Part shown: positions 24,359 to 32,594 of the stretch, piece after piece
How the letters are laid out: each line of letters opens with the position of its first letter
How positions within the stretch are numbered: position 1 is the stretch's first letter
From: Nocardioides sp. PD653-B2
GTDB lineage: Bacteria; Actinomycetota; Actinomycetes; Propionibacteriales; Nocardioidaceae
DNA: 64,000 nucleotides
Reading direction: 5' to 3'
NCBI RefSeq assembly: GCF_002117935.1
Contig: NZ_BDJE01000042.1
Coordinates: forward strand, 1 to 64,000
Position numbers and translations under genes: made by a program
The notes under the pieces: model-generated
Seen by the model: only the letters and a program-made list of their open reading frames with translations
The model's database searches: none
Told to the model about the DNA's origin: nothing

Positions 24359-25018
24359 GTGATGAGGATTTCGGGCACCCGGCGGATGCCGGTCGTGGTC
24401 GTGGTCGTGGTCGTCGTCGTGCTGGCCGTGGGGGTGGTGGCCGCGCTGTGGCTGCGCGACCACCGGCGCGACCAGGAGTGGGCGCACGGCGGCGACGGGG
24501 TCGACGCCCGGGCCCGGATCACCGCGACGGGTCCGGCCGGCTTCGGCGATGCGCTGGTCGCCGCCGGGGTCGGCCGTGAGGCCGGCATCGCGCGGGCTGC
24601 GCAGATGTACGTGGTCCACGTCTCGTGGAGCGGCACGCCGGACCAGGGCGGGAGCTACGAGTTCCTCCTCCTCGACCGTCGCCTCTCACCGCCGACGCCG
24701 GTCCGCGGGTTCGGGGTGTGGGACGCGGAGGGTGGCACGGGGTCGAACTGGTCCGGCGCCTACGAGTCGCTGGCCGACCACTACCCGTGGCTCGCCCGCA
24801 CCGCTTCGCAGCACACCGACCAGGGCTGGACGAACGACACCGACGCGCTGGGTGTCGACGCGACCGACAGCGGGGACGGGACCCTTGCCTACTACCTCGA
24901 CCCGGGGCAGCTCGAGACCAGCAGCCCCGAGCGCGACCTGCTGCTGGCGATGGTCTTCGTCGACGCCGACGGCGAGGTGCGCTGGGCCAGGAAGGTCCCG
25001 CTCACCAGCCTCATCTGA
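24359..25018 (+). CDS. Membrane-anchored protein with poly-valine segment
   Basis: I do not recognise a family. A GTG at 24359 is followed by ATG 24362; either can be the start. The N-terminal hydrophobic anchor is a run of valines (ten or more) followed by LAVGVVAALWL. Its DNA is a GTCGTG tandem repeat. The extracytoplasmic part of about 180 residues is acidic, Asp/Gly-rich, with SWSGTPDQGGSYEFLLLDRR and a C-terminal LLAMVFVDADGEVRWARKV strand pair. It converges on the kinase gene with six bases between stops. A -10-like TACGAT lies at about 24314. Confidence 0.55.
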   Translation: MMRISGTRRMPVVVVVVVVVVLAVGVVAALWLRDHRRDQEWAHGGDGVDARARITATGPAGFGDALVAAGVGREAGIARAAQMYVVHVSWSGTPDQGGSYEFLLLDRRLSPPTPVRGFGVWDAEGGTGSNWSGAYESLADHYPWLARTASQHTDQGWTNDTDALGVDATDSGDGTLAYYLDPGQLETSSPERDLLLAMVFVDADGEVRWARKVPLTSLI

Positions 25019-25024
25019 CCGCGG

Positions 25025-27046
25025 TCAGATGAGGCTGAGCGTGATCGTGGAGCCCTTCGGGGCCATGTCGCCGCCGCCGGGGTCCTGGGAGAACACGAAG
25101 CCCAGGCCGAGGTAGCCCGACGCGCGCTCGGTCACGACGTGGAAGCCGAGCGCCTCGAGGGTGGCCGTGGCCGCGTCGACGCCCTGCGCCCGCACCGACG
25201 GCACCTCGACCAGCTCCGGACCCTTCGACACCACGAGCGACACCGGGTCGCCGCTGTGCATCGTCGTCCCGGCCGGCGGGTCCATCGAGATGACGTCGCC
25301 CTCGTCGACCGTGTCGGAGTACTCCTCGCCCGCGATCGAGCCGTCGAGGCCCTTCCCGTCCATCCAGGCGAGCGCGTCGTCGGCGTCCTTGCCGACCCAG
25401 TCCTTGAGCGTGACCGGCTTGGGTCCCTTGCTGACCACGAGGTCGACGACCGCGCCGGGCCGCAGCGTGGTGCCGGCCTTGGGCGTGGTGGCGATCACGA
25501 TGCCCTCGGCGACGGTGTTGGACCACCGCTCCTCGCTGGTGCCGTACTCGAGCTTCGTGGCGGTCAGCGCGTCCTGCGCCTCGTCGACGGTCTTGCCCTT
25601 GAGCTTCGGTACGTCGTACCGCTCCTTGCCCAGCGACAAGTTGACGGTGACCGTGCCGCCGTCGACGACCTTCGAGCCGGGTTCGGGGTCGGTCGCGACC
25701 ACGCGGCCCGCCGGGACCGTCTCGGAGTAGACCTGGTCGCCCCACGCGACCTCGAGGCCCGCGTCGTCCAGCTTCTGCGTGGCGGCGCCCTTCGTCATCC
25801 CCAGCACGCCCGGGGTCGAGGTGTAGCGGCCGTCGAGGAACCACCAGGCGCCGACGCCGGTGCCGGCGGCGAGCAGCAGCGCGACGAGCAACAGCACCAG
25901 CCCGCGGCGCCGGCGGCGCGGCCGTGACGGCGGTGGCGTCCGCCGCGGTGGCCTGCTCGCCGGGGGTCCGGCGGGTGGGCGGTCGAGCGTGTGCAGCTGG
26001 GTCGTCCGCTCGGCGCGAGCAGCGGACGGCGCCATCAGCGCGGCGTACTCCCGCGGGTCGAACGGGTCCGCGGCGGTGTCGTCGGGCGACGGCGCCTCCG
26101 TCGGCTCGACGTGCATCAGCAACGGAGTGAGGTCGGCGGTCAGGTCGGGGTCGTCCTGGACGCCCTCGGCGAGCGCGTGGGTGACCCGGTGCACCTGGTG
26201 GAGCAGCACCGCGGCGTCGGCCGGGCGCAGGCTGCGGTCGCGTGCGGTGGCGCGGGCGACGAGCGCGTCGACGTACGCCGGGATCCCGGGCACCAGGCTC
26301 GACGGTGGAGGCACGTCCTCGTGGACGTGCTTGTAGGCGACCTGGATCGGGGTCTCACCCTCGTGCGGCTTGACCCCGGTGAGCAGCTCGAAGAGCACCA
26401 CCCCGGCGGCGTACACGTCGGCGCGGGCGTCGGCCCGCCCGTCGACGACGAGCTCGGGGGCGAGGTAGGAGACGGTGCCGATCAGCACGCCGCCGGTCGC
26501 GGTGTGCTGGGTCTCGGTGCTGATCGCCCGGGCCAGCCCGAAGTCGGCCACCTTGACCCGGCCGTCGTCGGCGATCAGCACGTTCTCGGGCTTCACGTCG
26601 CGGTGGATCAGCCCGGCGCGGTGCGCGGCGGCGAGCGCCGAGAGCATCGGCTCGACCAGCGCCAGGGCCCGCGACGGCGTCATCGGGCTCTCCTTGCGGA
26701 TGACGTCGCGCAGGGTGTGCCCCTCGATGAGCTCCATCGCGAGGAAGACGGTGCCGTGGTCATCGCCCTGGTCGTAGACCGCGACGACGTTGGGGTGGGA
26801 GAGGCGGGCGGCGGAGCGGGCCTCGCGCACGAACCGGGCCGCGAACTCGTCGTCGTCGCCGAGGCCCGCGTGCATGATCTTGACCGCGACCGTGCGGTCG
26901 AGGCGGATGTCGGTGGCCTCGTAGACACTGGCCATGCCGCCGCGGGCGATGCGCGCGCCGACCCGGTAGCGACCGTCCAGCAGGCGGCCGTTCAGGGGGT
27001 CGCTGGAGGCGTCGGTGCCCGTGCGGGCGTGCCGTTCTGGCTGCAC
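25025..27046 (-). CDS. pknL: PknL-like Ser/Thr kinase with four PASTA domains
   Basis: A 673-residue Hanks-type kinase. GTG 27046 has AGGAGGG five bases upstream. The kinase domain (about 27-285) has ARGGMASVYEA, Lys56 in VAVKIM, HRDVKPEN with Asp150, and DFG at 168-170. A Pro-rich juxtamembrane (330-380) leads to a transmembrane segment (382-403) and four extracellular PASTA repeats that end at the last residue. PASTA domains sense muropeptides and lipid II. It is divergent from the Rv2175c-like gene, the proposed PknL substrate in mycobacteria, and resembles the PASTA-bearing PknL of corynebacteria rather than the M. tuberculosis form, which lacks PASTA. Confidence 0.9.
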   Translation of the reverse strand: MQPERHARTGTDASSDPLNGRLLDGRYRVGARIARGGMASVYEATDIRLDRTVAVKIMHAGLGDDDEFAARFVREARSAARLSHPNVVAVYDQGDDHGTVFLAMELIEGHTLRDVIRKESPMTPSRALALVEPMLSALAAAHRAGLIHRDVKPENVLIADDGRVKVADFGLARAISTETQHTATGGVLIGTVSYLAPELVVDGRADARADVYAAGVVLFELLTGVKPHEGETPIQVAYKHVHEDVPPPSSLVPGIPAYVDALVARATARDRSLRPADAAVLLHQVHRVTHALAEGVQDDPDLTADLTPLLMHVEPTEAPSPDDTAADPFDPREYAALMAPSAARAERTTQLHTLDRPPAGPPASRPPRRTPPPSRPRRRRRGLVLLLVALLLAAGTGVGAWWFLDGRYTSTPGVLGMTKGAATQKLDDAGLEVAWGDQVYSETVPAGRVVATDPEPGSKVVDGGTVTVNLSLGKERYDVPKLKGKTVDEAQDALTATKLEYGTSEERWSNTVAEGIVIATTPKAGTTLRPGAVVDLVVSKGPKPVTLKDWVGKDADDALAWMDGKGLDGSIAGEEYSDTVDEGDVISMDPPAGTTMHSGDPVSLVVSKGPELVEVPSVRAQGVDAATATLEALGFHVVTERASGYLGLGFVFSQDPGGGDMAPKGSTITLSLI

Positions 27047-27210
27047 AGCGACCCTCCTGCGACCGGATGGGGAAGGATCCGGGGTCTCAATCGTACGGAC
27101 GCGGAGGCGTCGTACGGCGCGCAGACGTCCCCGGCGTGGCGCGCCTCACCCTCGGCGCTCGTCCGCGGTCCGGATTCCGCGAGCGGCCGGCCCGGTGGAA
27201 CACTGGGCGC

Positions 27211-27582
27211 ATGAGTGAACACCGACTCGCTGACGCCGATCTCGCCGCCCTCGTCCCCGCGTGGATCGACTGGGCCGAGGCCGCCAGCCAGCTCGGCGTG
27301 ACCGTCGCGAAGGTCCGCACCATGATCCGCGACCACGAGCTCGCGGCGGCGGTCCCGGTCGCGGGCGCCGGTCAGAAGATCCCGGCCGACTTCATCCAGG
27401 ACGGCCTGGTCGTCAAGGGCCTGCCCGGGCTGCTGACGATCCTCCACGACGGCAAGTTCGACGACCGCGAGTGCATCGCGTGGCTGTTCACCGACGACGA
27501 CCTGCCGGGCCGCCCGATCGACGCGCTGCGCGAGAACCGCGGGTCCGAGACCAAGCGCCGCGCGCAGGCCATGGCCCTGTAG
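27211..27582 (+). CDS. Rv2175c-like DNA-binding protein
   Basis: A 123-residue protein with a winged-helix N-terminal half (WIDWAEAASQLGVTVAKVRTMIRDHELAA region) and a C-terminal domain, matching the mycobacterial Rv2175c family in size and in the C-terminal WLFTDDDLPGRPIDAL pattern. In M. tuberculosis this DNA-binding protein is phosphorylated by PknL, whose gene is adjacent, and the arrangement here is the same. ATG 27211 is selected, and the longer upstream frame is non-coding. It converges with the polyprenyl synthase gene. Confidence 0.85.
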   Translation: MSEHRLADADLAALVPAWIDWAEAASQLGVTVAKVRTMIRDHELAAAVPVAGAGQKIPADFIQDGLVVKGLPGLLTILHDGKFDDRECIAWLFTDDDLPGRPIDALRENRGSETKRRAQAMAL

Positions 27583-27589
27583 CTCTCCG

Positions 27590-28672
27590 TCAGACGACCC
27601 GCTGCGTCGCCGCCGAGGCGAGCTCGCGGAGGACCGCGCGGGCCCGGTCGTCGATGTCGGCCTTGTCGAGGGCGGCGACGGCGTGGTCGGCGAGGCTGCC
27701 GATGACGGCCTCGACCTGGGCGTGCGCACCGGAGGAGTCGATGATCCGGCGCAGCTCGGCGACCTGGTCCACGGACAGTGCGGTGCCGAGCGAGCGGTCG
27801 AGCAACGCCGCGTCGGCGGGGGAGGCGGCGTCGAGGGCGAGCGCGACCAGCACGGTGCGCTTGCCCTCGATCAGGTCGTCCCCGGCGGGCTTGCCGGTCG
27901 CGTCCGGGTCGCCGAAGACGCCGAGCAGGTCGTCGCGCAGCTGGAAGGCCTCGCCGAGCGGGAGGCCGAACGCGGTCAGCTCGGCCATCGTCGCGGGGGA
28001 GGCGCCGCCGAGCGCGGCGCCGATGTGCAGGGGACGCTCGATGGAGTACTTCGCGGACTTGTAGCGCAACACGGTCATCGCGGTGTCGACGTCGGCCCGG
28101 CCGCGGGCCTGGACAGAGACGTCGAGGAACTGACCGGCGATCACCTCGGAGCGGCAGCGGTCGAAGACCTCGAGCGCGGGCGCGACCTGGGGGAACGGCA
28201 GCCCGCAGCGCCGCAGCAGCTCGTCGGACCAGCTCAGCAGCAGGTCACCGAGCAGGATCGCCGCGGCCGCGCCGTACTGATCCGGGTCGCCGCGCCACCC
28301 GGCGGACCGGTGCTCACGCTCGAACTGCCGGTGCGTGGCCGGCCGGCCCCGGCGGGTGTCGGAGGCGTCCATGAAGTCGTCGTGCACGAGGGCGCTGGCG
28401 TGCAGCAGCTCCAGGGAGGCGCAGGCCCGGACCAGGGCGTCCTCGTCGTCGGGTGCGGGCTCGACCGCGCGGTGGCCCCAGTAGCAGAACGCGGCGCGGA
28501 ACCGCTTGCCCCCGGACACCGACGCCCGGGCCTCGTGGACCAGGCGGGCGGCGTCGTCGCCGAGGGGGGTGAGCGTGGTCGCCTGCTCGTCGATGAACGC
28601 GTCGAGCGCGGCCTGGACGCCGTCGCGGAACCCGGCGCTGTCCCAGCCACTCGCGGTCCCTGTCACGGCCAT
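27590..28672 (-). CDS. Polyprenyl (E-) diphosphate synthase
   Basis: A 360-residue trans-prenyltransferase. The first Asp-rich motif is DDFMD at 98-102 followed by DTRRGRPATH. The second is DDLLGVFGD near residue 237, then TGKPAGDDLIEGKRT. GGKRFRA near residue 55 binds isopentenyl diphosphate. The small residues upstream of the first motif (LELLHASALVHDD) suggest geranylgeranyl or longer products. Menaquinone side chains or carotenoid precursors are likely destinations. ATG 28672 is taken over 28705. It is divergent from metF. Confidence 0.9.
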   Translation of the reverse strand: MAVTGTASGWDSAGFRDGVQAALDAFIDEQATTLTPLGDDAARLVHEARASVSGGKRFRAAFCYWGHRAVEPAPDDEDALVRACASLELLHASALVHDDFMDASDTRRGRPATHRQFEREHRSAGWRGDPDQYGAAAAILLGDLLLSWSDELLRRCGLPFPQVAPALEVFDRCRSEVIAGQFLDVSVQARGRADVDTAMTVLRYKSAKYSIERPLHIGAALGGASPATMAELTAFGLPLGEAFQLRDDLLGVFGDPDATGKPAGDDLIEGKRTVLVALALDAASPADAALLDRSLGTALSVDQVAELRRIIDSSGAHAQVEAVIGSLADHAVAALDKADIDDRARAVLRELASAATQRVV

Positions 28673-28727
28673 GAGACTAGCCACGGGCCGTCGTGGACAC
28701 GGCACGGGGCCGACCCCCCGGGTCTCC

Positions 28728-28733
28728 TAGACT
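28728..28733 (+). promoter_or_regulatory. -10 element of a likely leaderless metF transcript
   Basis: TAGACT ends eight bases before the metF ATG at 28741, so the transcript would start at or very near the start codon. No Shine-Dalgarno precedes the ATG, which fits leaderless translation, common in actinobacteria. I see no convincing -35 box. Confidence 0.45.
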
Positions 28734-28740
28734 GTTGCGT

Positions 28741-29631
28741 ATGGCGAACGAGCGCACCCGGAGCATCGGTGACCTGATCCGTCACGGTGAGCGCTCCTTC
28801 TCCTTCGAGTTCTTCCCGCCCAAGGACGACGCGGGCGAGGAGCAGCTCTGGCAGGCGATCCGCGAGCTCGAGCCGTACCGTCCCACGTTCGTCTCGGTGA
28901 CGTACGGCGCCGGCGGCTCGACCCGCGACACGACCGTCCGGGTGACCGGCCGGATCGCGGCCGAGACGAGCCTGACCCCGATGGGGCACCTCACCTGCGT
29001 GGGGCACACCCGCGCGGAGCTCCGGAGCATCCTCGCGTCGTACGCCGACGCGGGCGTCGCCAACGTGCTCGCCCTGCGCGGCGACCCGCCGGACGGTCCC
29101 GGCACCCCGTGGACCGCGACCGAGGGCGGGTTCACCTACGCCGACGAGCTGGTCGCGCTGGTCAAGCAGACGGGCGGCTTCAGCGTCGGCGTCGCCGCGT
29201 TCCCGGAGGGGCACCGCGAGGCCGCGTCGCTCGACCACGACGTGCAGGTGCTGCTGGGCAAGCAGCGGGCCGGCGCGGAGTTCGCGATCACCGAGATGTT
29301 CTTCCGGGCGAGCGACTACTTCGGGCTGGTGGAGCGCGGACGCGCCGCCGGCGTCGACATCCCGATCGTGCCGGGGATCATGCCGATCCTGAACCTGCGC
29401 CAGGTCACCCGGATGGCCGAGCTGTCCGGTCGTGCGGTCCCGGCCGAGGTCCTCGACCGGCTGTCGGCGCACGAGGACGACCCGGCCGCCCTGCGCGCCG
29501 AGGGCATCCGGGTCGCCGCCGAGCTGTGCGACGAGCTGCTCGGCGGTGACGCGCCGGGGCTGCACTTCTACACGCTCAACCGGTCCAAGGCGACCCGCGA
29601 GATCTTCGCCGCGCTCAACATGGCCGTCTAG
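28741..29631 (+). CDS. metF: Methylenetetrahydrofolate reductase
   Basis: A 296-residue FAD-dependent TIM-barrel reductase that makes 5-methyltetrahydrofolate for methionine synthesis. Hallmarks are FSFEFFPPKDD near the N-terminus, VSVTYGAGGSTRD, HLTCVGHTR, VLALRGDPP, FSVGVAAFPEGH, and LHFYTLNRS at the end. The catalytic Glu lies in FEFFPP. The 3' end overlaps the convergent CrtI-like gene by four bases. Confidence 0.93.
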   Translation: MANERTRSIGDLIRHGERSFSFEFFPPKDDAGEEQLWQAIRELEPYRPTFVSVTYGAGGSTRDTTVRVTGRIAAETSLTPMGHLTCVGHTRAELRSILASYADAGVANVLALRGDPPDGPGTPWTATEGGFTYADELVALVKQTGGFSVGVAAFPEGHREAASLDHDVQVLLGKQRAGAEFAITEMFFRASDYFGLVERGRAAGVDIPIVPGIMPILNLRQVTRMAELSGRAVPAEVLDRLSAHEDDPAALRAEGIRVAAELCDELLGGDAPGLHFYTLNRSKATREIFAALNMAV

Positions 29632-30929
29632 GCAGGCCCGATCTCGGCCGCGACCAGCGCGGCCGAGAGCCCGACGTACGGCAGGCCGGCGCCCGGCGTC
29701 GCGTGCGCCCCGGCGGCGTACACGCCGGTGACCGGGGTGCGCGGGCCGAGCCGTTGCCGGGTGGTGGCGCGGCCCTGCCAGAGCACGCCCATCGGCGAGC
29801 CGCCCCAGCGCTCCACCAGGTCGCGCGGGCTGCGGTCGACCCGGGTGACGACCTGGGCGCGGACGTCGACCCGGTGGCGGGCCAGGGCGCGCAGGATGTC
29901 CTCCGACAGCTTGCCGCGCCCGTGGACGGTGATGGCCGAGCAGCCGTCCGGCGCCCGGCCACCGGTGCGGACGACGAGCGTCGCCTCGCCGTGCAGCACC
30001 AGCTCGTGGGGGAGGTCCGGGCCCGGTCCCTCGAGGCCGACGTGGGTGACCACTGGCGGGATCGCGGGCATCGAGCGCTCGACGTACGCCGCGAGCGCCG
30101 GCAGCCGGCGCGGGTCGACGGCGCAGATGACAACGTCGGCGTCGAGGTCACCGGCAGCGGTCGCGACGGCCACCACGCGACCCTCGCGGACCACGAGGTC
30201 GGTCGCCTCGGTGGAGGTCAGCACGGCGACCCGACGGGTGGCGAGCCGCTGCTCGAGAGCGGCGCCGATCCGGGCCATCCCGCCCACGACCGTCCAGGTC
30301 CCGAACCGCTGCTCGACGTAGGCCGTCATCCCGGCCCAGGCCGGCACGTTGCGCAGGTCGTGGCCCTCGGCGACGAACGGGTGCCCGGCCACCATCCGCA
30401 GCCGCTCGTCCTTGAAGGTCCTCTTGAGCCGCTTGTGCAGCGTCTCCCGGCTGCCCAGCCGGGCGGCGACGTCGCGGGGGAGGTCGGTCGGGTCCCAGGG
30501 GTTCTCGAGGTAGCCGCGACGCAGCACGTCCCAGTCCTCGGCGTACGACGCGACGTGGTCGACCCACCGCTGGCCCAGTCCGGGCGACATCGCGTCGAAG
30601 GCCGCGACCTGCGCCGACCGCGAGCCGCCGGGCAGCCGGACCGAGGTGTCGTCCTCGAACCGGTGCTCGCGCACCAGGTCCAGCGGCACCAGCTCGAGCT
30701 CGCGCTCGACCGGGCGGCCGGACTTGCGGAAGAGGTCGCGGATCACCGCGGGCAGCATCGTGTACGTCGGGCCCGCGTCCCACGCGAACCCGTCCTGGCT
30801 CACCTCCGACAGCGCGCCGCCGAGCGTGGCCGACCGCTCGACGAGGGTGACGTCGTGGCCGAGCTTGGCGAGCCGGACCGCCGAGGCGAGCCCTCCGAAG
30901 CCACCCCCGACCACCACCACCCGCGCCAT
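29628..30929 (-). CDS. Phytoene desaturase-like FAD oxidoreductase
   Basis: A 433-residue flavoprotein with an N-terminal dinucleotide-binding fold (VVVGGGFGGLASAVRLAKLGHDVTLVE region) and the CrtI-type GALSEVSQDGFAWDAGP sequence. The C-terminal GVYAAGAHATPGAGLPYVGLSAALVA matches the carotenoid desaturase signature. It is shorter than typical CrtI (about 490 residues). The only adjacent isoprenoid gene is the polyprenyl synthase at 27590, and no crtB is in the window, so a different isoprenoid or FAD-dependent substrate is possible. Confidence 0.82.
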   Translation of the reverse strand: MARVVVVGGGFGGLASAVRLAKLGHDVTLVERSATLGGALSEVSQDGFAWDAGPTYTMLPAVIRDLFRKSGRPVERELELVPLDLVREHRFEDDTSVRLPGGSRSAQVAAFDAMSPGLGQRWVDHVASYAEDWDVLRRGYLENPWDPTDLPRDVAARLGSRETLHKRLKRTFKDERLRMVAGHPFVAEGHDLRNVPAWAGMTAYVEQRFGTWTVVGGMARIGAALEQRLATRRVAVLTSTEATDLVVREGRVVAVATAAGDLDADVVICAVDPRRLPALAAYVERSMPAIPPVVTHVGLEGPGPDLPHELVLHGEATLVVRTGGRAPDGCSAITVHGRGKLSEDILRALARHRVDVRAQVVTRVDRSPRDLVERWGGSPMGVLWQGRATTRQRLGPRTPVTGVYAAGAHATPGAGLPYVGLSAALVAAEIGPA

Positions 30930-30987
30930 GCCGTGACCCTAGGGCCTACGTCCTGAGATCGGGCACGGGCCGACGGGTCGGCGAGGA

Positions 30988-31461
30988 TCACTCGACCTCG
31001 ATCTCGGGCGCCCCCGTCATCGACGCGAGCTCGTCGAACGTCGTCGAGAAGACCGCCGCGGGATGGCCGGCCGCCGCCCACACCACGTCGTAGCGACGCA
31101 ACCAGGAGTCGAGGTACGTCGGCACCGGCGCCGGGTGGGCGATGGGGGAGACGCCGCCGATGACCTGGCCGGTGTGCTCCCGGACGAACTCGGGGCTCGC
31201 GCGCTTGAGCTCGGTCACCCCGACGAGCCCGGCGACCTTGTGGGTGTCGACCCGGTGGGCGCCGGAGGTGAGGATGAGGACGGGTGACCCGTCGGCGTCG
31301 AAGAGCAGGCTGTTGGCGATCGCTCCGACCTCGCAGCCCAGTGCCTCGGCGGCGAGTGCCGCGGTGTGCACGGAGTCGGGCAGGATGACCACCTGGCCGG
31401 TGCCACCCCGGCGGCTGTGGTCATCTCGAAATCGGGTGATCGAGGGGTGCTCGGTCGTCAT
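30988..31461 (-). CDS. YbaK/EbsC-type aminoacyl-tRNA deacylase
   Basis: A 157-residue protein of the YbaK/ProX-like editing family. It hydrolyses mischarged tRNA in trans. Family landmarks include VGAIANSLLF (catalytic-Lys position occupied by other residues), VLILTSGAHRVD, a central GQVIGGVSPIAH and the end VFSTTFDELASMTG. No membrane segment is visible. It is transcribed divergently from the membrane protein at 31527. Confidence 0.85.
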   Translation of the reverse strand: MTTEHPSITRFRDDHSRRGGTGQVVILPDSVHTAALAAEALGCEVGAIANSLLFDADGSPVLILTSGAHRVDTHKVAGLVGVTELKRASPEFVREHTGQVIGGVSPIAHPAPVPTYLDSWLRRYDVVWAAAGHPAAVFSTTFDELASMTGAPEIEVE

Positions 31462-31526
31462 AGTGCGAGACCCTAGGGGAGTCGACCCGGGGAGATGCGT
31501 CCGACGGGCGCGCGAGAGGAGAGCGG

Positions 31527-31979
31527 ATGAGTCAGCAGCGGCCGGGTTCGGTGATGGCGGCGATCTGGCTGCTGGTCGCCCTGGTTGTGCTGAGCGGACT
31601 GACCGCGGTGCTCAGCGTCGTGTTCAAGGACGACCTGATCGACGCGTGGGCGACCAGCGAGTCCGCCAGCAGCTCGGTCGAGCCGCCGTCGTTCGTGCCG
31701 GTCGCCTTCACGCTCTTCATCGTGCTCGCCCTCCTCGCCGGTGTCCTCGTCATGTTCTTCCGCGACGGGGTCAACTGGGCCCGGCTGGCGCTCACCGCTC
31801 TGGGCGTGATGATGGGCATCGCGACGCTGGCCGGCCTGCGGGTGCACCCGCCGACGCTGTTCTGGGCGCTGGCGGTCGCCGCGCTCGTCGTCGACGCGGG
31901 CGTCGTCGGCTTCCTCTGGCACAAGGACACCCGGGCCTTCTGCGCGCCGCACGCGATCGAGGCCGACACCCGGCCCTGA
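31527..31979 (+). CDS. Small four-TM membrane protein, unknown
   Basis: I do not recognise this 150-residue protein. It has four hydrophobic segments: VMAAIWLLVALVVLSGLTAVL, FVPVAFTLFIVLALLAGVLV, RLALTALGVMMGIATLAGL and TLFWALAVAALVVDAGVVGFLW. The ATG follows AGAGGAGAGCGG, a strong Shine-Dalgarno. The N-terminal resemblance to other actinobacterial small membrane proteins does not give a function. It lies just upstream of the SOS-box promoter but ends before it. Confidence 0.6.
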   Translation: MSQQRPGSVMAAIWLLVALVVLSGLTAVLSVVFKDDLIDAWATSESASSSVEPPSFVPVAFTLFIVLALLAGVLVMFFRDGVNWARLALTALGVMMGIATLAGLRVHPPTLFWALAVAALVVDAGVVGFLWHKDTRAFCAPHAIEADTRP

Positions 31980-31984
31980 CGGGC

Positions 31985-32013
31985 TTGACGCGGTGTCCGC
32001 GGCGGGGTGTAGC
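31985..32013 (+). promoter_or_regulatory. SigA-type promoter of the HEPN/methyltransferase unit
   Basis: TTGACG at 31985 (-35) and TGTAGC near 32008-32013 (-10) are separated by 17 bases. The predicted start falls around 32018-32022, right at the left edge of the SOS box, so LexA would block initiation. The leader to the ATG at 32146 would be about 125 bases. Confidence 0.55.
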
Positions 32014-32023
32014 GTGAGCACTG

Positions 32024-32041
32024 TTCGAACACGCGTTCGAA
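32024..32041. promoter_or_regulatory. Perfect LexA (SOS) box
   Basis: TTCGAACACGCGTTCGAA is a perfect palindrome. Its core TCGAAC-N4-GTTCGA equals the actinobacterial LexA consensus exactly. It overlaps the transcription start predicted from the promoter at 31985, where a bound repressor would act best. It predicts DNA-damage induction of the SAV_6107-like HEPN gene and probably the methyltransferase behind it. Confidence 0.85.
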
Positions 32042-32145
32042 CGACGCTCGGCGGGGACGACCTCGACCCCCGTCCCCGCCGGGCCACGGGCTCGCCCGTG
32101 GGCTTGATCAGGGGTCGCCGCCCCGGGGTCGACGGAGAGGCACCG

Positions 32146-32577
32146 ATGAACCCGTACGCCCTGCCCGCCACCACCCACTCCTACCTCGCGCGCTCGGCCG
32201 AGTCGCTGAGCGAGGCGATCGCCGCCACCGAGGTGCCGACCCGCTACGCGTGCGCCCACGTCGCCGCGCTCCGGGCCGCCGCCGCGCTGCTGGCCGCCCG
32301 GGCACACCCGGCGCCGGCGCGCCGGCGCCCCCAGAAGAACGCCTGGGTGCTGCTGGCCGAGGTCGCACCCGAGCTTGCCGAGTGGGCGCAGTTCTTCGCC
32401 GCCGGGGCGGCCAAGCGCGCGGCGGCGGCCGCGGGCTCGACCCGCGCGGTCACCGAGCGGGAGGCCGACGACCTGGTTCGCGACGCCGACCGGTTCCTGG
32501 CCGTCATCGAGCGCTCGCTCGGCCTGGTGCCGCACGCCGCGACCACGCGGCGGGTGCCGGTGGCCCGGGCCGGCTGA
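32146..32577 (+). CDS. SAV_6107-like HEPN domain protein
   Basis: A 143-residue, Ala-rich helical protein. It matches the SAV_6107-type HEPN family in size and landmarks: SYLARSAESLSEAI near the start, then YACAHVAALRAAAALLAAR and a C-terminal VRDADRFLAVIERSLG. I see no catalytic R-x4-6-H motif, so RNase activity is doubtful and a nucleic-acid-binding or scaffold role is possible. ATG 32146 has GGAGAGG upstream. A perfect SOS box lies 105 bases upstream, and a methyltransferase gene follows 17 bases after the stop. Confidence 0.75.
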   Translation: MNPYALPATTHSYLARSAESLSEAIAATEVPTRYACAHVAALRAAAALLAARAHPAPARRRPQKNAWVLLAEVAPELAEWAQFFAAGAAKRAAAAAGSTRAVTEREADDLVRDADRFLAVIERSLGLVPHAATTRRVPVARAG

Positions 32578-32594
32578 GGCCCTAGGGTTGGTCC

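Noticed and set aside
29628..30929. Carotenoid biosynthesis cluster
   Set aside because: Only a polyprenyl synthase and a CrtI-like gene are near; no phytoene synthase or cyclase is present.
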